Origin: JAIBDK01 sp965261915
GTDB taxonomy: Bacteria; Pseudomonadota; Gammaproteobacteria; Arenicellales; Poriferihabitantaceae
Reading direction: 5' to 3'
Length of the DNA stretch: 64,000 bases
Assembly (NCBI GenBank): GCA_965261915.1
Contig: CBDHDW010000013.1
Coordinates: 806,001 to 870,000, forward strand
This document shows, in pieces, positions 17,550-26,645 of this stretch (position 1 is its first letter; the number at the start of each line of letters is the position of its first letter). The position numbers were made by a program, and so were the translations under genes. A model generated the notes under the pieces. That model was not told where the DNA came from, made no database searches, and saw only the letters and a program-made list of their open reading frames with translations.

Positions 17550-19438
17550 GAAAGAGACTGTGCAAAAAACCCACCACCCCTGGTCACATTCTCATTACTG
17601 CCCTAATTCACCGACGTTGCTGGCATTTCAAACCAATACACCATCCCTGCAAAAATACCCAATAATGACGGTAATAAACATCCAAACCCTAGCTTAATTA
17701 TGATATAATAACAAACCTAACTAGCTGATTCTAATCATTAAATAGAGGCTTTATGAGTGATTACATACGTGGATTAAATCGCCAACAACAACTGTTATTT
17801 CCAGAGCGGCTAGAGGACTATGTCGGCGAGAATGATCCAGTTCGTGTTATTGATGCCTATGTCGATAGCTTAGAGGTGGATGCCTTAGACTTTAAGACCA
17901 AATACAGTGACAAAAACAACAATGGTCGCCCCGCTTTTTGCCCAAAATTGATGCTGAAACTGTATATCTATGGCTATACCAACAAAATAAGAAGCTCCCG
18001 CCTTCTAGCTCGGGAGGCGCATAGAAATATCGAGCTTATCTGGTTGTTGCAAGGCTTAAAACCCACCTATAAGACGATCGCGAATTTTAGAAAAAATAAT
18101 GCCGCAGCACTCAAGAATACGTTTAAGGAATTTGTTTTGCTGTGCCAAAACATCAATCTCATTGAAGGTCAATTAGTGGCACTGGATGGAGCGTTTTTGC
18201 GAGCCAATGCGTCCAAAAATACCTTGATTGTTAAAGCCACTGTGGATAAAAAAATAGCCAGGGTAACGCAGGCTATTGAGGACTACCTGAACTTATTAAA
18301 CACCACAGACCAGCAGGAGGAACCGGAACAGACTCTGGATAATCCTGATTTGATTGATAAAATACAAGCACTTAAAGAGCGCAAACAAAAGCTGGAAGAG
18401 GATTTGAATACCTTAGAGCAATTGGACAAGAAGCAACATAACACAACCGACCCGGATGCCGCATTGATGTGCAAACCAGCGCATCATCTGGTCGCTTATA
18501 ACTGCCAAATTGCGGTGGATGACAAAGCAAAGCTGATTGTCGCAACGGATGTATCAAGTCAAGGCAATGACGCACAGCAGTTGCATCAGATGGCAAGTCA
18601 GGCGAAAGAAACCTTAGCCCTTAAGACTTTGGCTGTGGTTGCCGACAAGGGCTATTACAGCGCAACCAAGATAAAGGACTGTGTTGACGATAAAATCTTC
18701 CCGATCATCCCGCCGATTGATACGCAACAGAAACAAAAGAAAGCCGGCAGATACACGAAAGATGAGTTTGTCTATAACGAGGAGCAAGACGAATACACCT
18801 GCCCTAACGACAAAACACTGAAAAAAAGTGCAACCAAAAGCCTATCCAAAGGCAAGGTTGGGTTTATTTACAGCACCAGTGCCACAGATTGCAAGGCTTG
18901 CCCTGTGCGCAGTGAGTGTTTAGCAAAGCAAACGCCGCACCGAAGAATATGGCGGTGGGAACATGAAGCCTTTTTACAAGCCTATCGCAAGTCTATGCAA
19001 ACAGAATCAGCCAAGGCGATTAGCAAAAGAAGAGGGGCGATTGTGGAGCATCCTTTTGGCACCATAAAGCGGTCATTAGGCTGGGATCACTACCTGGTCA
19101 GAGGCAAAGAAAAAGTATCCGGAGCCCTAAGGTATTGACATAGGCATTGATTATGTTTTGCTATAACTTTAAGCGTGTTTTGAACCTGCTAGGCACAAGG
19201 CTGTTCAATCAACTGCTGTTGGCTATAAAAGCAGGCGATATTGCAGTCGTCATGCAAGCAATCAAGCGACATCTTCCTTTTTTGCGTCCACTATTCGATT
19301 ATTTATGCCAGAAATACTTATTGTCGCAGCAAACAAACTTATTTCACCCGCCTGCTTTTAATAAGAACCGGTTTTTTACCCGTGCCTGACTCAAAAGTCT
19401 CAAGTGGGTGAGTCGGCGTTTGTTGCACAGTCTCGAAA
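17550..19438. mobile_element. IS1182-family element inserted in the loop of a REP-like palindrome
   Basis: Imperfect inverted ends gagactgtgcaa (from 17554) and ttgcacagtctc (to 19434) enclose an 1881-bp element. GAAA occurs directly on both sides (17550-17553 and 19435-19438), a likely 4-bp target duplication. Joining the flanks gives attcctgc-GAAA-gcaggaat, the same palindrome found intact in reverse at 20015-20034. The transposase inside is broken near its end. Confidence 0.78.
17753..19389 (+). pseudogene. IS1182-family transposase, frame broken near the C-terminus
   Basis: This is a DDE transposase of the IS1182 family. The N-terminal IS1182 domain (FPERLEDYVGENDPVRVIDAY, RPAFCPKLMLKLYIYGY) leads to the catalytic core (LVALDGAFLRANA, VADKGYYSATKIKDC) and the late VEHPFGTIKRSLG motif. 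The first frame stops at 19136-19138 after KEKVSGALRY. The expected continuation (ALIMFCYNFKRVLNLLG) appears in another frame from about 19140 and runs to 19389. About 20 bases of unrelated sequence around 19120-19141 separate the blocks, so the enzyme is probably inactive. Confidence 0.82.
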
Positions 19439-19460
19439 GCAGGAATCCAGTAAAACAGTC

Positions 19461-19477
19461 AAACCCGCAAGGGTTTT
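19461..19477 (+). terminator. small hairpin with T-run, possible terminator
   Basis: The sequence aaaccc-gcaa-gggttt forms a 6-bp stem with a GCAA tetraloop followed by T. It lies downstream of the IS1182 element and the stop of its transposase. Weak support. Confidence 0.3.
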
Positions 19478-19640
19478 CCACATTTAATGTCTGCCTAGAG
19501 CGGGTTTCTTGCCGTCTGGGAAGCGGCAATGCGAAAATACAACATTCGTCGCTCCGTAGGAGCGGTATCTTTGTAGCCAATCCAATGACAATTGTTTTTA
19601 GCTCCCATTGTCCATTGTAATGGGTGTCCATGATTATGGG

Positions 19641-19913
19641 TTAGCGGAGGAAAAAGCTGAATAGTGCAATCATTACGCCTACGCTACCCATTGTTAAGCC
19701 AACCATCCACTTGATGAGGTGGGCTTCGGTGTTGGCAATGTCTGCTCTAAGCGTGGACTCGGTGTTGGCTAATTCGTTTTTGGTGGCGAGGTTGGCGTTG
19801 AGCAGATCAGATTGCGATTCGGCAAGTGCTTCGGCTTGTTGTACAGGCATACCAGCCGCCGTCATACGTTTGACGAAACGGTGTGTATCAAAGGCGAGCG
19901 CATCGGAAGCCAT
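19641..19913 (-). CDS. lone DUF1640/CCDC90-like coiled-coil membrane protein
   Basis: This is a 90-residue protein related to the four-copy array at 58.8-61.5 kb. The shared N-terminal pattern is FDTHRFVKRMTAAGMP, then QAEALAE, followed by a short Asn/Glu/Thr coiled-coil rod (ATKNELANTESTLRAD) and one C-terminal membrane span (MVGLTMGSVGVMIALFSFF). It is the bacterial type of protein otherwise known as DUF1640, whose eukaryotic relatives (CCDC90/MCUR1) are mitochondrial membrane coiled-coil proteins. The bacterial function is unknown. No ribosome binding site is evident; a TGGACA box lies about 40 bases upstream. REP-like palindromes lie close upstream. Confidence 0.7.
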   Translation of the reverse strand: MASDALAFDTHRFVKRMTAAGMPVQQAEALAESQSDLLNANLATKNELANTESTLRADIANTEAHLIKWMVGLTMGSVGVMIALFSFFLR

Positions 19914-20014
19914 ACAGGATTTAATACAGGCGCGATTGTTTGTCCACCGTTTGGGAATTGAGTAAATGGAGAATGGGGAATACCGGTTGGGTCTTGATAA
20001 AGCGATTGGATTGG

Positions 20015-20034
20015 ATTCCTGCTTTCGCAGGAAT
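20015..20034. repeat. REP-like palindrome
   Basis: Perfect 8-bp inverted repeat attcctgc-tttc-gcaggaat, followed by gacggg and, 12 bases on, a half copy gcaggaatgacgg. The same palindrome in the opposite orientation is the target of the IS1182 element at 17.5 kb, and its left half recurs in each unit of the 58-61 kb array. Confidence 0.8.
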
Positions 20035-20158
20035 GACGGGACGGTGCAGGAATGACGGCAGGGGGATTATTAAGCAAGTCCCGCTTGCGGTTATTTTTTG
20101 AATTAGGCAAAGCTCTCACAGTAGAATACGCGCTCTATTTTACTCCAGTATTTCTACA

Positions 20159-20986
20159 ATGATGGCAAAACCTCCAAAGCCCCCGAAACCAGGCACACTG
20201 GCCTCAAAAGCGGATCGGCATAAATACTATGAGCTTGCCGTTCAGGAAGTGGAATCCGAGATCGACATGGTTGGCTCGAATTTTGAAAGAATCCGGAACC
20301 GAAAAGCCACTCTTCTTCGCGAGGACTTCTGTGGTACCGCAAATACCAGTTGCGAATGGATACGGCGCTCTGATGACAACCACGCAGTTTGCCTGGATCT
20401 AGACCAGGAAGTGCTGGACTGGGGGATCAAAAACAATATTTCCAACCTGGATCCAGAGCAGCAACAAAGAATTGAACTCCTGAATTGCGACGTTCGCGAA
20501 TATTCCGGTGAGCCGGTCGATATTATTCTGGCGATGAACTTTAGTTATCAAATATTCGAAACACGGGAAAGTCTCCGCGAGTATTTTTCACGCGCTCGTA
20601 ATAGCCTCACAGACGACGGAATTATGTTCATCGATTTGTATGGCGGTCATGAATCCTATCGAACGACTCGGGAAAAAACCCAATACGACGGCTTCAAGTA
20701 CTATTGGGAGCAGTCCTATTTTGATCCAATAACGGGGCACATGCTGTGTTATATCCACTTCAGATTTGATGACAAGTCGTGGTTAAAACGAGCATTTTCA
20801 TATGAATGGCGCATGTACACCCTTCCCGAACTACAGGAAATTCTTTACGAAGCCGGTTTTAGAAAGGTGACGGTTTACTGGGAAGGTACCGATGAAGAAA
20901 GTGGTGAAGGCAATGGAGAGTACACTCCGGCCGAACACGGTGAAGATGATCCAAGCTGGATTGTCTACCTGTCCGCCGAGAAATAA
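20159..20986 (+). CDS. class I SAM-dependent methyltransferase
   Basis: This is a 275-residue cytosolic methyltransferase of the Rossmann-fold class. Motif I is LREDFCGTANTSCEW around residues 52-66, motif II holds VCLDLDQEVLDWG, and the post-II strand is VDIILAMNFSYQIF, followed by LTDDGIMFIDLYGG. The substrate cannot be told from the sequence. The C-terminus is acidic (DEESGEGNGEY). It stands alone, convergent with the oxidoreductase gene that ends 80 bp downstream. Confidence 0.82.
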   Translation: MMAKPPKPPKPGTLASKADRHKYYELAVQEVESEIDMVGSNFERIRNRKATLLREDFCGTANTSCEWIRRSDDNHAVCLDLDQEVLDWGIKNNISNLDPEQQQRIELLNCDVREYSGEPVDIILAMNFSYQIFETRESLREYFSRARNSLTDDGIMFIDLYGGHESYRTTREKTQYDGFKYYWEQSYFDPITGHMLCYIHFRFDDKSWLKRAFSYEWRMYTLPELQEILYEAGFRKVTVYWEGTDEESGEGNGEYTPAEHGEDDPSWIVYLSAEK

Positions 20987-21065
20987 CCAGCGGTACCAGA
21001 TAATAGGCTAAATCGATGTAGCCATTGTCCGGCTGTTTCCGGGTAAATACGATATCTCGTCGCGA

Positions 21066-23510
21066 TCAGGTGCGTGATCTGGCCGCCGTCGGATCCCAAA
21101 CCGGATCTGCCAGCACCGTCGCTTTCCTGGTCTCTTCTATAAGCAAAACATCAAACTGACTTCCCGGCGAAGCATACGCCGGGGCAACGTAGGCGAATCC
21201 CAGGCTAGTCGCGGTATAGTGCCCGTAGCCGCCAGACGTGGTAACTCCAATCGCTTTATCGCCATCCAGCACCGCTTCGCCGCCTACTACATCATTGTCA
21301 CCCATCCCAATTTCGAAATACACCAGTTTCAAATCAATCGCATCAGGATCAATATCCTGAGTAGCCTGTTTTCCGATAAAGTCTTCTTCTTTGTCGGCCC
21401 GGAAGAAGCGCATCACATCTGCCTCAACCATGGAAATTTCATTGCTCAACTCCGCACCCCAGCCTTTGTAGGCCTTCTCCATTCGCAACGAATTCATGGC
21501 ATAGGTGCCAAAGTTTGCAATACCGTAAGTCTGCCCGGCATTCCACACAGCATCGTATAGCGCACACATATCTGCCATTTTACAATGTAACTCCCAACCC
21601 AGTTCACCCAAGTAATTCACCCTCAGTGCACGAACCGTTTTACCAGCAAAAACAGACTCTTTCCCGGTCAACCACTGGAAACTGTTGTTGGATAAGTCGG
21701 TATCGGTGATTTGCTCAAGCACTTTTCTGGATTCGGGTCCTGCGATTACGATAACGCCCCAGTCATCCGTAATGTTTCGTATGGAAACATCCTCAGCCTC
21801 TGCTGCACCTTCCCGCAAGATAGATAAATCACGCTCTTCACTGGTCGCACCGGACAATACATAGTAGTGATTATCAGCGCACCGGGTAATGGTGGATTCA
21901 CCATTTAGCCTGCCGGTTTCCGCAAGGTAATGTGTCAATGTAATACCGCCTTCCCGCTTTGGCATTTTGTTTGCACTAATTCGATTGAGCATCGTTTCTG
22001 CATCTTTGCCGGTTACTTCGTACTTCGCAAACGTAGACAGTTCCATTACGCCAACACCTTCTCGAACCACCCGGCATTCTTCAGCAATCACGTCAAACGT
22101 ATTGTTGTGCCGGAAACCGATTTCTTCCTCTCGGCCATCGAGGGAATACCATTTTGCCCGCTCCCAGCCATTCACTTCTGTAAATACAGCACCCTTAACC
22201 AGTAAAACGTCGTACAACGGCGTGGTGCGCATTTTTCGACCAGCAGGCCGCTCTTCACCCGGTAAATGCAATTTATACATATGCTCGTAGTCTTCGTGAG
22301 ATTTGGCTTTGGTATATCCACCTGGCGCAAAATCGCTAAACCGTCGCGGGTCAACGCCGGCCATGTTGATTTCAGCATCGCCATAAACCATCCATTGCGC
22401 TAAATATTTCCCAGAGCCTGCGCCCGCCGCAATACCGATTGACGCACCATTACAATGCCAGAAATTTCTAACCCCCGCTGCAGGACCCAGGAATGGATTG
22501 CTATCGGGGGTATGCGGTATTGCGCCACACACGACTCGCTTGATACCAAGTTCTCGCCACATTGGAACGCGTTCCATAACTCGTTCGATGTATGGCATGA
22601 TGTTATCGAGATCGGGATCAAACAATTCATTTTCCGATTCCCATTCCGGCCAACCTCCGCGATGCGTCCAGCATTCTGCAGAATTTGCCATCTCATAAAT
22701 TCCAATTAGTCCGGATTTTTGTTCCTGCCGATAATACGATGAAGGGTACGGATCTCGTATCACAGGCATCTCATCTTCGCGATCCAGAAATTCCTCGACG
22801 GTGTCGGTAACCAGATAGGTGTGTTTCATGTTAATCAACGGCAGATCGGTTCCCACCATTTGGGAAACTTGACGCGCATAACAACCAGCGGCATTCACAA
22901 CATGCTCGGCAATGACATTTCCCTGCTCGGTAACGATTTCCCAGTCCCCCGAAGACCTGGGGTTTATATCGATAACACGATTCTGAGTGACGATATTTAC
23001 CCCCATTTGTCTCGCCCCTTTGGCCATGGCATTACATACACCAGCAGGATCAACGTGACCGTCTGTCATGGTCCAGGCACCTGCCAGTACGCCATCTATA
23101 TTGGCATAGGGTATCAGCTCCCTGATTTTTGCCGGATCGATGATTTCACAATCAAATCCGATTAACTTGCCTACGCCTGCAACTCTGTGAAACCATTCAA
23201 CTTCGGCCGGTTGATTCGCAAATCGAATTCCGCCACAACCATGCCAACTAACATACTGACCGGTTAATTCTTCAAGTTTCGGATAAAGATTAACGCCATA
23301 ATCATGAATCTTCGCCATATTGTAGTCAGCGATAAAACTGGGACACTGACCGGCAGCGTGCCAGGTTGAGCCCGAGGTCAGCTCCCCCTTTTCAATTAAC
23401 AAACAATCTGTCCAGCCTTCTTCAGCCAAATGGTAGGCCAACCCGGCTCCCATCACTCCACCGCCAACGATGACGACTTTTGCCTGGGACGGTAACTGTT
23501 TTTCAGTCAT
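21066..23510 (-). CDS. dimethylglycine/sarcosine dehydrogenase-like flavoprotein with GcvT domain
   Basis: This is an 814-residue FAD oxidoreductase of the dimethylglycine dehydrogenase class, which removes N-methyl groups and passes the one-carbon unit to tetrahydrofolate. The N-terminal Rossmann motif VVIVGGGVMGAGLAYHL is followed by TSGSTWHAAGQ, the segment whose His carries covalent FAD in relatives. The DAO domain runs to about residue 375, a linker domain follows, and the C-terminal half is a GcvT-like folate domain (TFDVIAEECRVVREGVGVM; LGELGWELHC; AMNSLRMEKAYKGWGAEL). It is downstream of an MttB-family gene on the same strand (93 bp gap), so the pair probably demethylates a methylamine or betaine. 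Confidence 0.88.
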   Translation of the reverse strand: MTEKQLPSQAKVVIVGGGVMGAGLAYHLAEEGWTDCLLIEKGELTSGSTWHAAGQCPSFIADYNMAKIHDYGVNLYPKLEELTGQYVSWHGCGGIRFANQPAEVEWFHRVAGVGKLIGFDCEIIDPAKIRELIPYANIDGVLAGAWTMTDGHVDPAGVCNAMAKGARQMGVNIVTQNRVIDINPRSSGDWEIVTEQGNVIAEHVVNAAGCYARQVSQMVGTDLPLINMKHTYLVTDTVEEFLDREDEMPVIRDPYPSSYYRQEQKSGLIGIYEMANSAECWTHRGGWPEWESENELFDPDLDNIMPYIERVMERVPMWRELGIKRVVCGAIPHTPDSNPFLGPAAGVRNFWHCNGASIGIAAGAGSGKYLAQWMVYGDAEINMAGVDPRRFSDFAPGGYTKAKSHEDYEHMYKLHLPGEERPAGRKMRTTPLYDVLLVKGAVFTEVNGWERAKWYSLDGREEEIGFRHNNTFDVIAEECRVVREGVGVMELSTFAKYEVTGKDAETMLNRISANKMPKREGGITLTHYLAETGRLNGESTITRCADNHYYVLSGATSEERDLSILREGAAEAEDVSIRNITDDWGVIVIAGPESRKVLEQITDTDLSNNSFQWLTGKESVFAGKTVRALRVNYLGELGWELHCKMADMCALYDAVWNAGQTYGIANFGTYAMNSLRMEKAYKGWGAELSNEISMVEADVMRFFRADKEEDFIGKQATQDIDPDAIDLKLVYFEIGMGDNDVVGGEAVLDGDKAIGVTTSGGYGHYTATSLGFAYVAPAYASPGSQFDVLLIEETRKATVLADPVWDPTAARSRT

Positions 23511-23603
23511 TGTATTTTCTCTTTAATCTATAATTATCGGGCGATTCTAGCCAAATACTAATGTCCGGGCTTTCAATCAGCGCCGGCTAAATCGGGCTGG
23601 CCT

Positions 23604-25175
23604 TTACGACGCAGGTTTCATTTGCTCACGCGGCAACCGTATATCAAACTGCGAACGCAGTCTGGCATCAAGTTCATCGGAAATATGCGACGGGAAATGT
23701 GTATCCAGAATCTCTTTGGTTTTCTCCCGCGCAACTTCGTCAACTTTTTTGGAGCCAAATTCTTTCCACTCTGCTGGGGTCAAGCGATTTCCCACATCGG
23801 GATACACATAGTCTGTCTCCATCCTTGATAACGTCGTCTGATGACCCAGAAAGTGTTCCGGGCCGTTTAAACAAACATCTGCAATCGTATCGAGTGCAAG
23901 ATTCTCATCGTCAATTTCGATGCCTCGAACGCTGCGGTTGATTGCTCCCAGCATATCGTTATCTATGGTTGCGCCTTCAAAACTAAATCCAAGTAAACTG
24001 GCATGCATTCCAACAGATTCATACACCAGATTGGTTCCACTGTGGCCGGCTAGTGTCACTGTATAGGCCTTCTCAAAGCCTGATTGGGCATCGGGTATTT
24101 TCGAATCCGCCATGCCGGCTGCAATTCCGGTTGGCAAATCGAGGTAGCGGCCAACCTGACCACAGGCGGCCATAAGCACTGCCTGCTCTCCGCTGCCGCC
24201 GCTCATCGCGCCGGTCCGTAAATCAGAAACAAATGGCCAGGGGCCGAAAATGGCTGGATGACCCGCTTCAATTAAGTTAACGTAGGCTAAAGCTCCCAAA
24301 CATTCGGCACATTCCTGAACCACAGCACCGGCAAGGGAAGCCGGGCTGGTTGCCCCTGCCTGACCCGCTGCGAGCAGCAAAACCGGCATGCCGCCCTTTA
24401 CACAGACCTCCATTACTCTACAGGCATCTTCTGCAAACCGCATAGGCGGGACAACAAAACAACAGGACACGCTTGCAAACGGCCTTTCACGCCATTGTTT
24501 TTCTCCGCCTGCAATTTCGTGCAGCAGCTTGATGCCTTGTTCGGCATGTTGGGGCTCAACATAACTTACCCCACAATGCTTGGTGGTCCCTGCCACTGAG
24601 GCATAAGTCGTATTCAAGTCCATCGCAGCAGGGTTTTCAATATCCCTGGCCACCATACAGCGTTGGAAAAAGTGAATATGCTCATGCTTATCCACTAAAC
24701 GAGACGCATCATATAAATCCTGCAAAGTCGATTCCCGATAGGCTCCTGCTCCCGGATACTTGTCATGGGCTTTCCAATCGTCAGCGACGTGTACTGCCGC
24801 ACCAGCTGTTCCAAAATGAACCTTGCTGCCGCTGAGGTGCATATCGTGCTCGGGGGATTGACCATAAAGGGTAATATCCCTTGCGCAAGTTTCCATGGTC
24901 CACTCAATCAAATCGCGCGGAAACAGCAAGCGGCCATCATCGGTGTACTTTCCACCGGCTTTTGTCACCATCTCAATACACGAAGGAATAGATCGACTAA
25001 ATCCGACGTTCTCCAGTAAATCCAGCATCGCCTCATGAACACGCTTTAGCTGTTCATCGGTTAACGGCATAAACCTGCCGCCTTGCTGGCCCGGTCTGAC
25101 GGGCTTGTTTTCTTCAGCTAACGGGGCTGCGCGTAACGCTTTTCTGGCCTCTCGACCACCTGCTCTACGACCCAT
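23604..25175 (-). CDS. trimethylamine methyltransferase (MttB) family protein, non-pyrrolysine type
   Basis: This is a 523-residue member of the MttB superfamily, which transfers methyl groups from quaternary or tertiary amines to a corrinoid protein. The N-terminus is Arg/Gly-rich (MGRRAGGREARKALR), as in many marine homologues. The barrel contains VHFGTAGAAVHV, TTKHCGVSYVEP and GPWPFVSDLRTGAMSGGSGEQA. The frame has no internal TAG, so it lacks the pyrrolysine of true trimethylamine methyltransferase and is closer to the glycine-betaine-type (MtgB-like) enzymes. No corrinoid protein gene is visible nearby. It is likely co-transcribed with the downstream DMGDH-like gene. Confidence 0.85.
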   Translation of the reverse strand: MGRRAGGREARKALRAAPLAEENKPVRPGQQGGRFMPLTDEQLKRVHEAMLDLLENVGFSRSIPSCIEMVTKAGGKYTDDGRLLFPRDLIEWTMETCARDITLYGQSPEHDMHLSGSKVHFGTAGAAVHVADDWKAHDKYPGAGAYRESTLQDLYDASRLVDKHEHIHFFQRCMVARDIENPAAMDLNTTYASVAGTTKHCGVSYVEPQHAEQGIKLLHEIAGGEKQWRERPFASVSCCFVVPPMRFAEDACRVMEVCVKGGMPVLLLAAGQAGATSPASLAGAVVQECAECLGALAYVNLIEAGHPAIFGPWPFVSDLRTGAMSGGSGEQAVLMAACGQVGRYLDLPTGIAAGMADSKIPDAQSGFEKAYTVTLAGHSGTNLVYESVGMHASLLGFSFEGATIDNDMLGAINRSVRGIEIDDENLALDTIADVCLNGPEHFLGHQTTLSRMETDYVYPDVGNRLTPAEWKEFGSKKVDEVAREKTKEILDTHFPSHISDELDARLRSQFDIRLPREQMKPAS

Positions 25176-25326
25176 ATCAATAATTCCAGTGAAAGATTTC
25201 TAACGAATCAAGTATTAGCGATTCAACGAACATCAATATTTGATTTAACGACGGTAATTTTAGTTTACGCACTCTAAAAATCAATGCATAGTGATCAACT
25301 TTGCCTAATAATTGAAAGTTGGCTTA

Positions 25327-25575
25327 TCAGCCAGGACGAGACTGCCCGACTCCACGGTCCGACTCTACGGTTGCTTCCATTTTATTCACCAACCAGCTAT
25401 TTCGGCTCTCGCGCGGCATCTGTCCAAAGCTGGAAAGGTATCGACTACTAAAGTGGCCGGCGGATTTAAAACCACAGGCGAGCGCGACATCGATGATTTT
25501 CATTGTTGTTTTCTCCAGCATATTACGGGCCGCATCCAGTCTGATAGTTAAGTAATATCTTGCTTTCGCGCGCAT
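25327..25575 (-). pseudogene. GlxA/GbdR-type AraC regulator, C-terminal helix-turn-helix fragment
   Basis: This 82-codon fragment reads YYLTIRLDAARNMLEKTT, then IIDVALACGFKSAGHFSSRY, then FGQMPRESR. It is the second half of an AraC-type DNA-binding domain with the ALACGF and SAGHFSRxY pattern typical of GlxA-subfamily activators such as GbdR, which controls glycine-betaine and dimethylglycine catabolism. An in-frame TAA just upstream and loss of the amidotransferase-like sensor domain show it is a remnant. It lies upstream of the MttB/DMGDH-like pair on the same strand. Confidence 0.78.
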
Positions 25576-25597
25576 TTCTTAATGTAAGGGTGTATCG

Positions 25598-25690
25598 TTA
25601 CATCCGCCACCGAAGCAGCCCGCTGGTTGCAAATACCAGCTCACCATCAGCAGAAATAATGGTCCATTGATAGAACTGAAACAGCAATAT
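25598..25690 (-). pseudogene. GlxA-type regulator, N-terminal scrap
   Basis: A minus-strand reading gives LFQFYQWTIISADGELVFAT, then SGLLRWRM and a stop. This resembles the start of GlxA-family sensor domains (L.YRW.L.S.DGG.V..SSGL). With the helix-turn-helix fragment immediately downstream, it suggests one regulator gene that lost about 220 codons internally. Confidence 0.55.
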
Positions 25691-25815
25691 TCACAATTCT
25701 GATTGCCGATAAAATGCATTAACATTTGTTAATTCAATGTTGTGAACTTTCGCCATAAGATTGAGTCACAACTTTAACATTCGTACAACCCATACTATTT
25801 TAAGTAACTTAACTT

Positions 25816-26265
25816 ATGAATATATACCGAAGGCTGATTTTAGCTACTGCGCTGATTTTTACCAGTAATATGGCATTCGCCACAGAAGATGAAATATATA
25901 CAAAACTGTTCAGCAGTTTGGGCGCTGGAGGATATGATGTGGTGGCTTATTTCTCTGCAGCAAAGCCGGTAGAAGGCAGCGATAATTTCTCGACTGCTTA
26001 TAAAGATGCTGACTGGAATTTTTCCAGTCAGGCCAACCTCGACGAATTCAAAAGTAATCCTGATAAATATGTTCCCCAATATGGCGGATATTGTGCCTGG
26101 GCTGTTGCACAGGGCGAACTATATTCTGGAGATCCACTTCAATGGACTGTGCTTAACGATAAACTGTATCTGAATTACGACGCCGAAGTACAGGTTCGAT
26201 GGACTGCAGATAGCGATAATTTAATCGTAAAGGCTGACACTCAGTGGCCAAATATCCTGAACTAA
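25816..26265 (+). CDS. exported YHS-domain protein
   Basis: This is a 149-residue protein with a signal peptide (LILATALIFTSNMAFA). The YHS domain starts at GGYDVVAYFSAAKP, includes FSSQANLDEFKSNPDKYVP and YGGYCAWAVAQG, and ends VQVRWTADSDNLIVKAD before WPNI. YHS proteins of this kind are periplasmic and thought to bind metals, but a precise function is not established. A strong terminator follows 36 bp after the stop, so it is a single-gene unit. Confidence 0.87.
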   Translation: MNIYRRLILATALIFTSNMAFATEDEIYTKLFSSLGAGGYDVVAYFSAAKPVEGSDNFSTAYKDADWNFSSQANLDEFKSNPDKYVPQYGGYCAWAVAQGELYSGDPLQWTVLNDKLYLNYDAEVQVRWTADSDNLIVKADTQWPNILN

Positions 26266-26301
26266 CCAAGCCGGTTTTCAGTTAATCTTTCTCACACTTG
26301 T

Positions 26302-26327
26302 GCCCGTCTCCGTGACGGGCTTTTTTT
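26302..26327 (+). terminator. intrinsic terminator of the YHS gene
   Basis: A 7-bp GC-rich stem gcccgtc / gacgggc with a TCCGT loop is followed immediately by seven T residues. Confidence 0.9.
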
Positions 26328-26381
26328 GCGCGCTCTGCGCAACTATAATACAACGATCAACCCTCAAATCAGCCATCACCA

Positions 26382-26645
26382 ATGAATCAGAAAATAGCGG
26401 CGGCAATGGGTTTACCGTCAGTCACCACCGCTTTACTGGCCAGACAACTAGCCTGGCAGGATGGCAAAGAATTATTGGTTGCAGACACCGTGGCAGACTA
26501 CGCTGAACAGTGTCGCAGGCTTTATCAAGACGCGGATTTATGGCAGGAGCTTCGTGATGCAGGACTATTGGCAATATCCAGGGATTGCTCCAGGCAAACA
26601 TTTCGTAACAGTCTTGCTTCCCTGTTTAGTGGCTCCTTACCTTAA
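26382..26645 (+). pseudogene. family-4 glycosyltransferase, C-terminal fragment
   Basis: The 87 codons match the last part of GT4 enzymes: MGLPSVTTALLARQL, then WQDGKELLVADTVADYAEQC, then LYQDADLWQELRDAG, with SRQTFRNSL at the end. The N-terminal domain and most of the nucleotide-sugar domain are missing. It sits directly after the YHS terminator and meets the stop of the convergent GT2 gene, so it is a leftover of a larger glycan cluster. Confidence 0.72.

Noticed and set aside
23604..25175. Pyrrolysine-containing trimethylamine methyltransferase
   Set aside because: The frame runs through without any in-frame TAG, so this is a non-pyrrolysine homologue.
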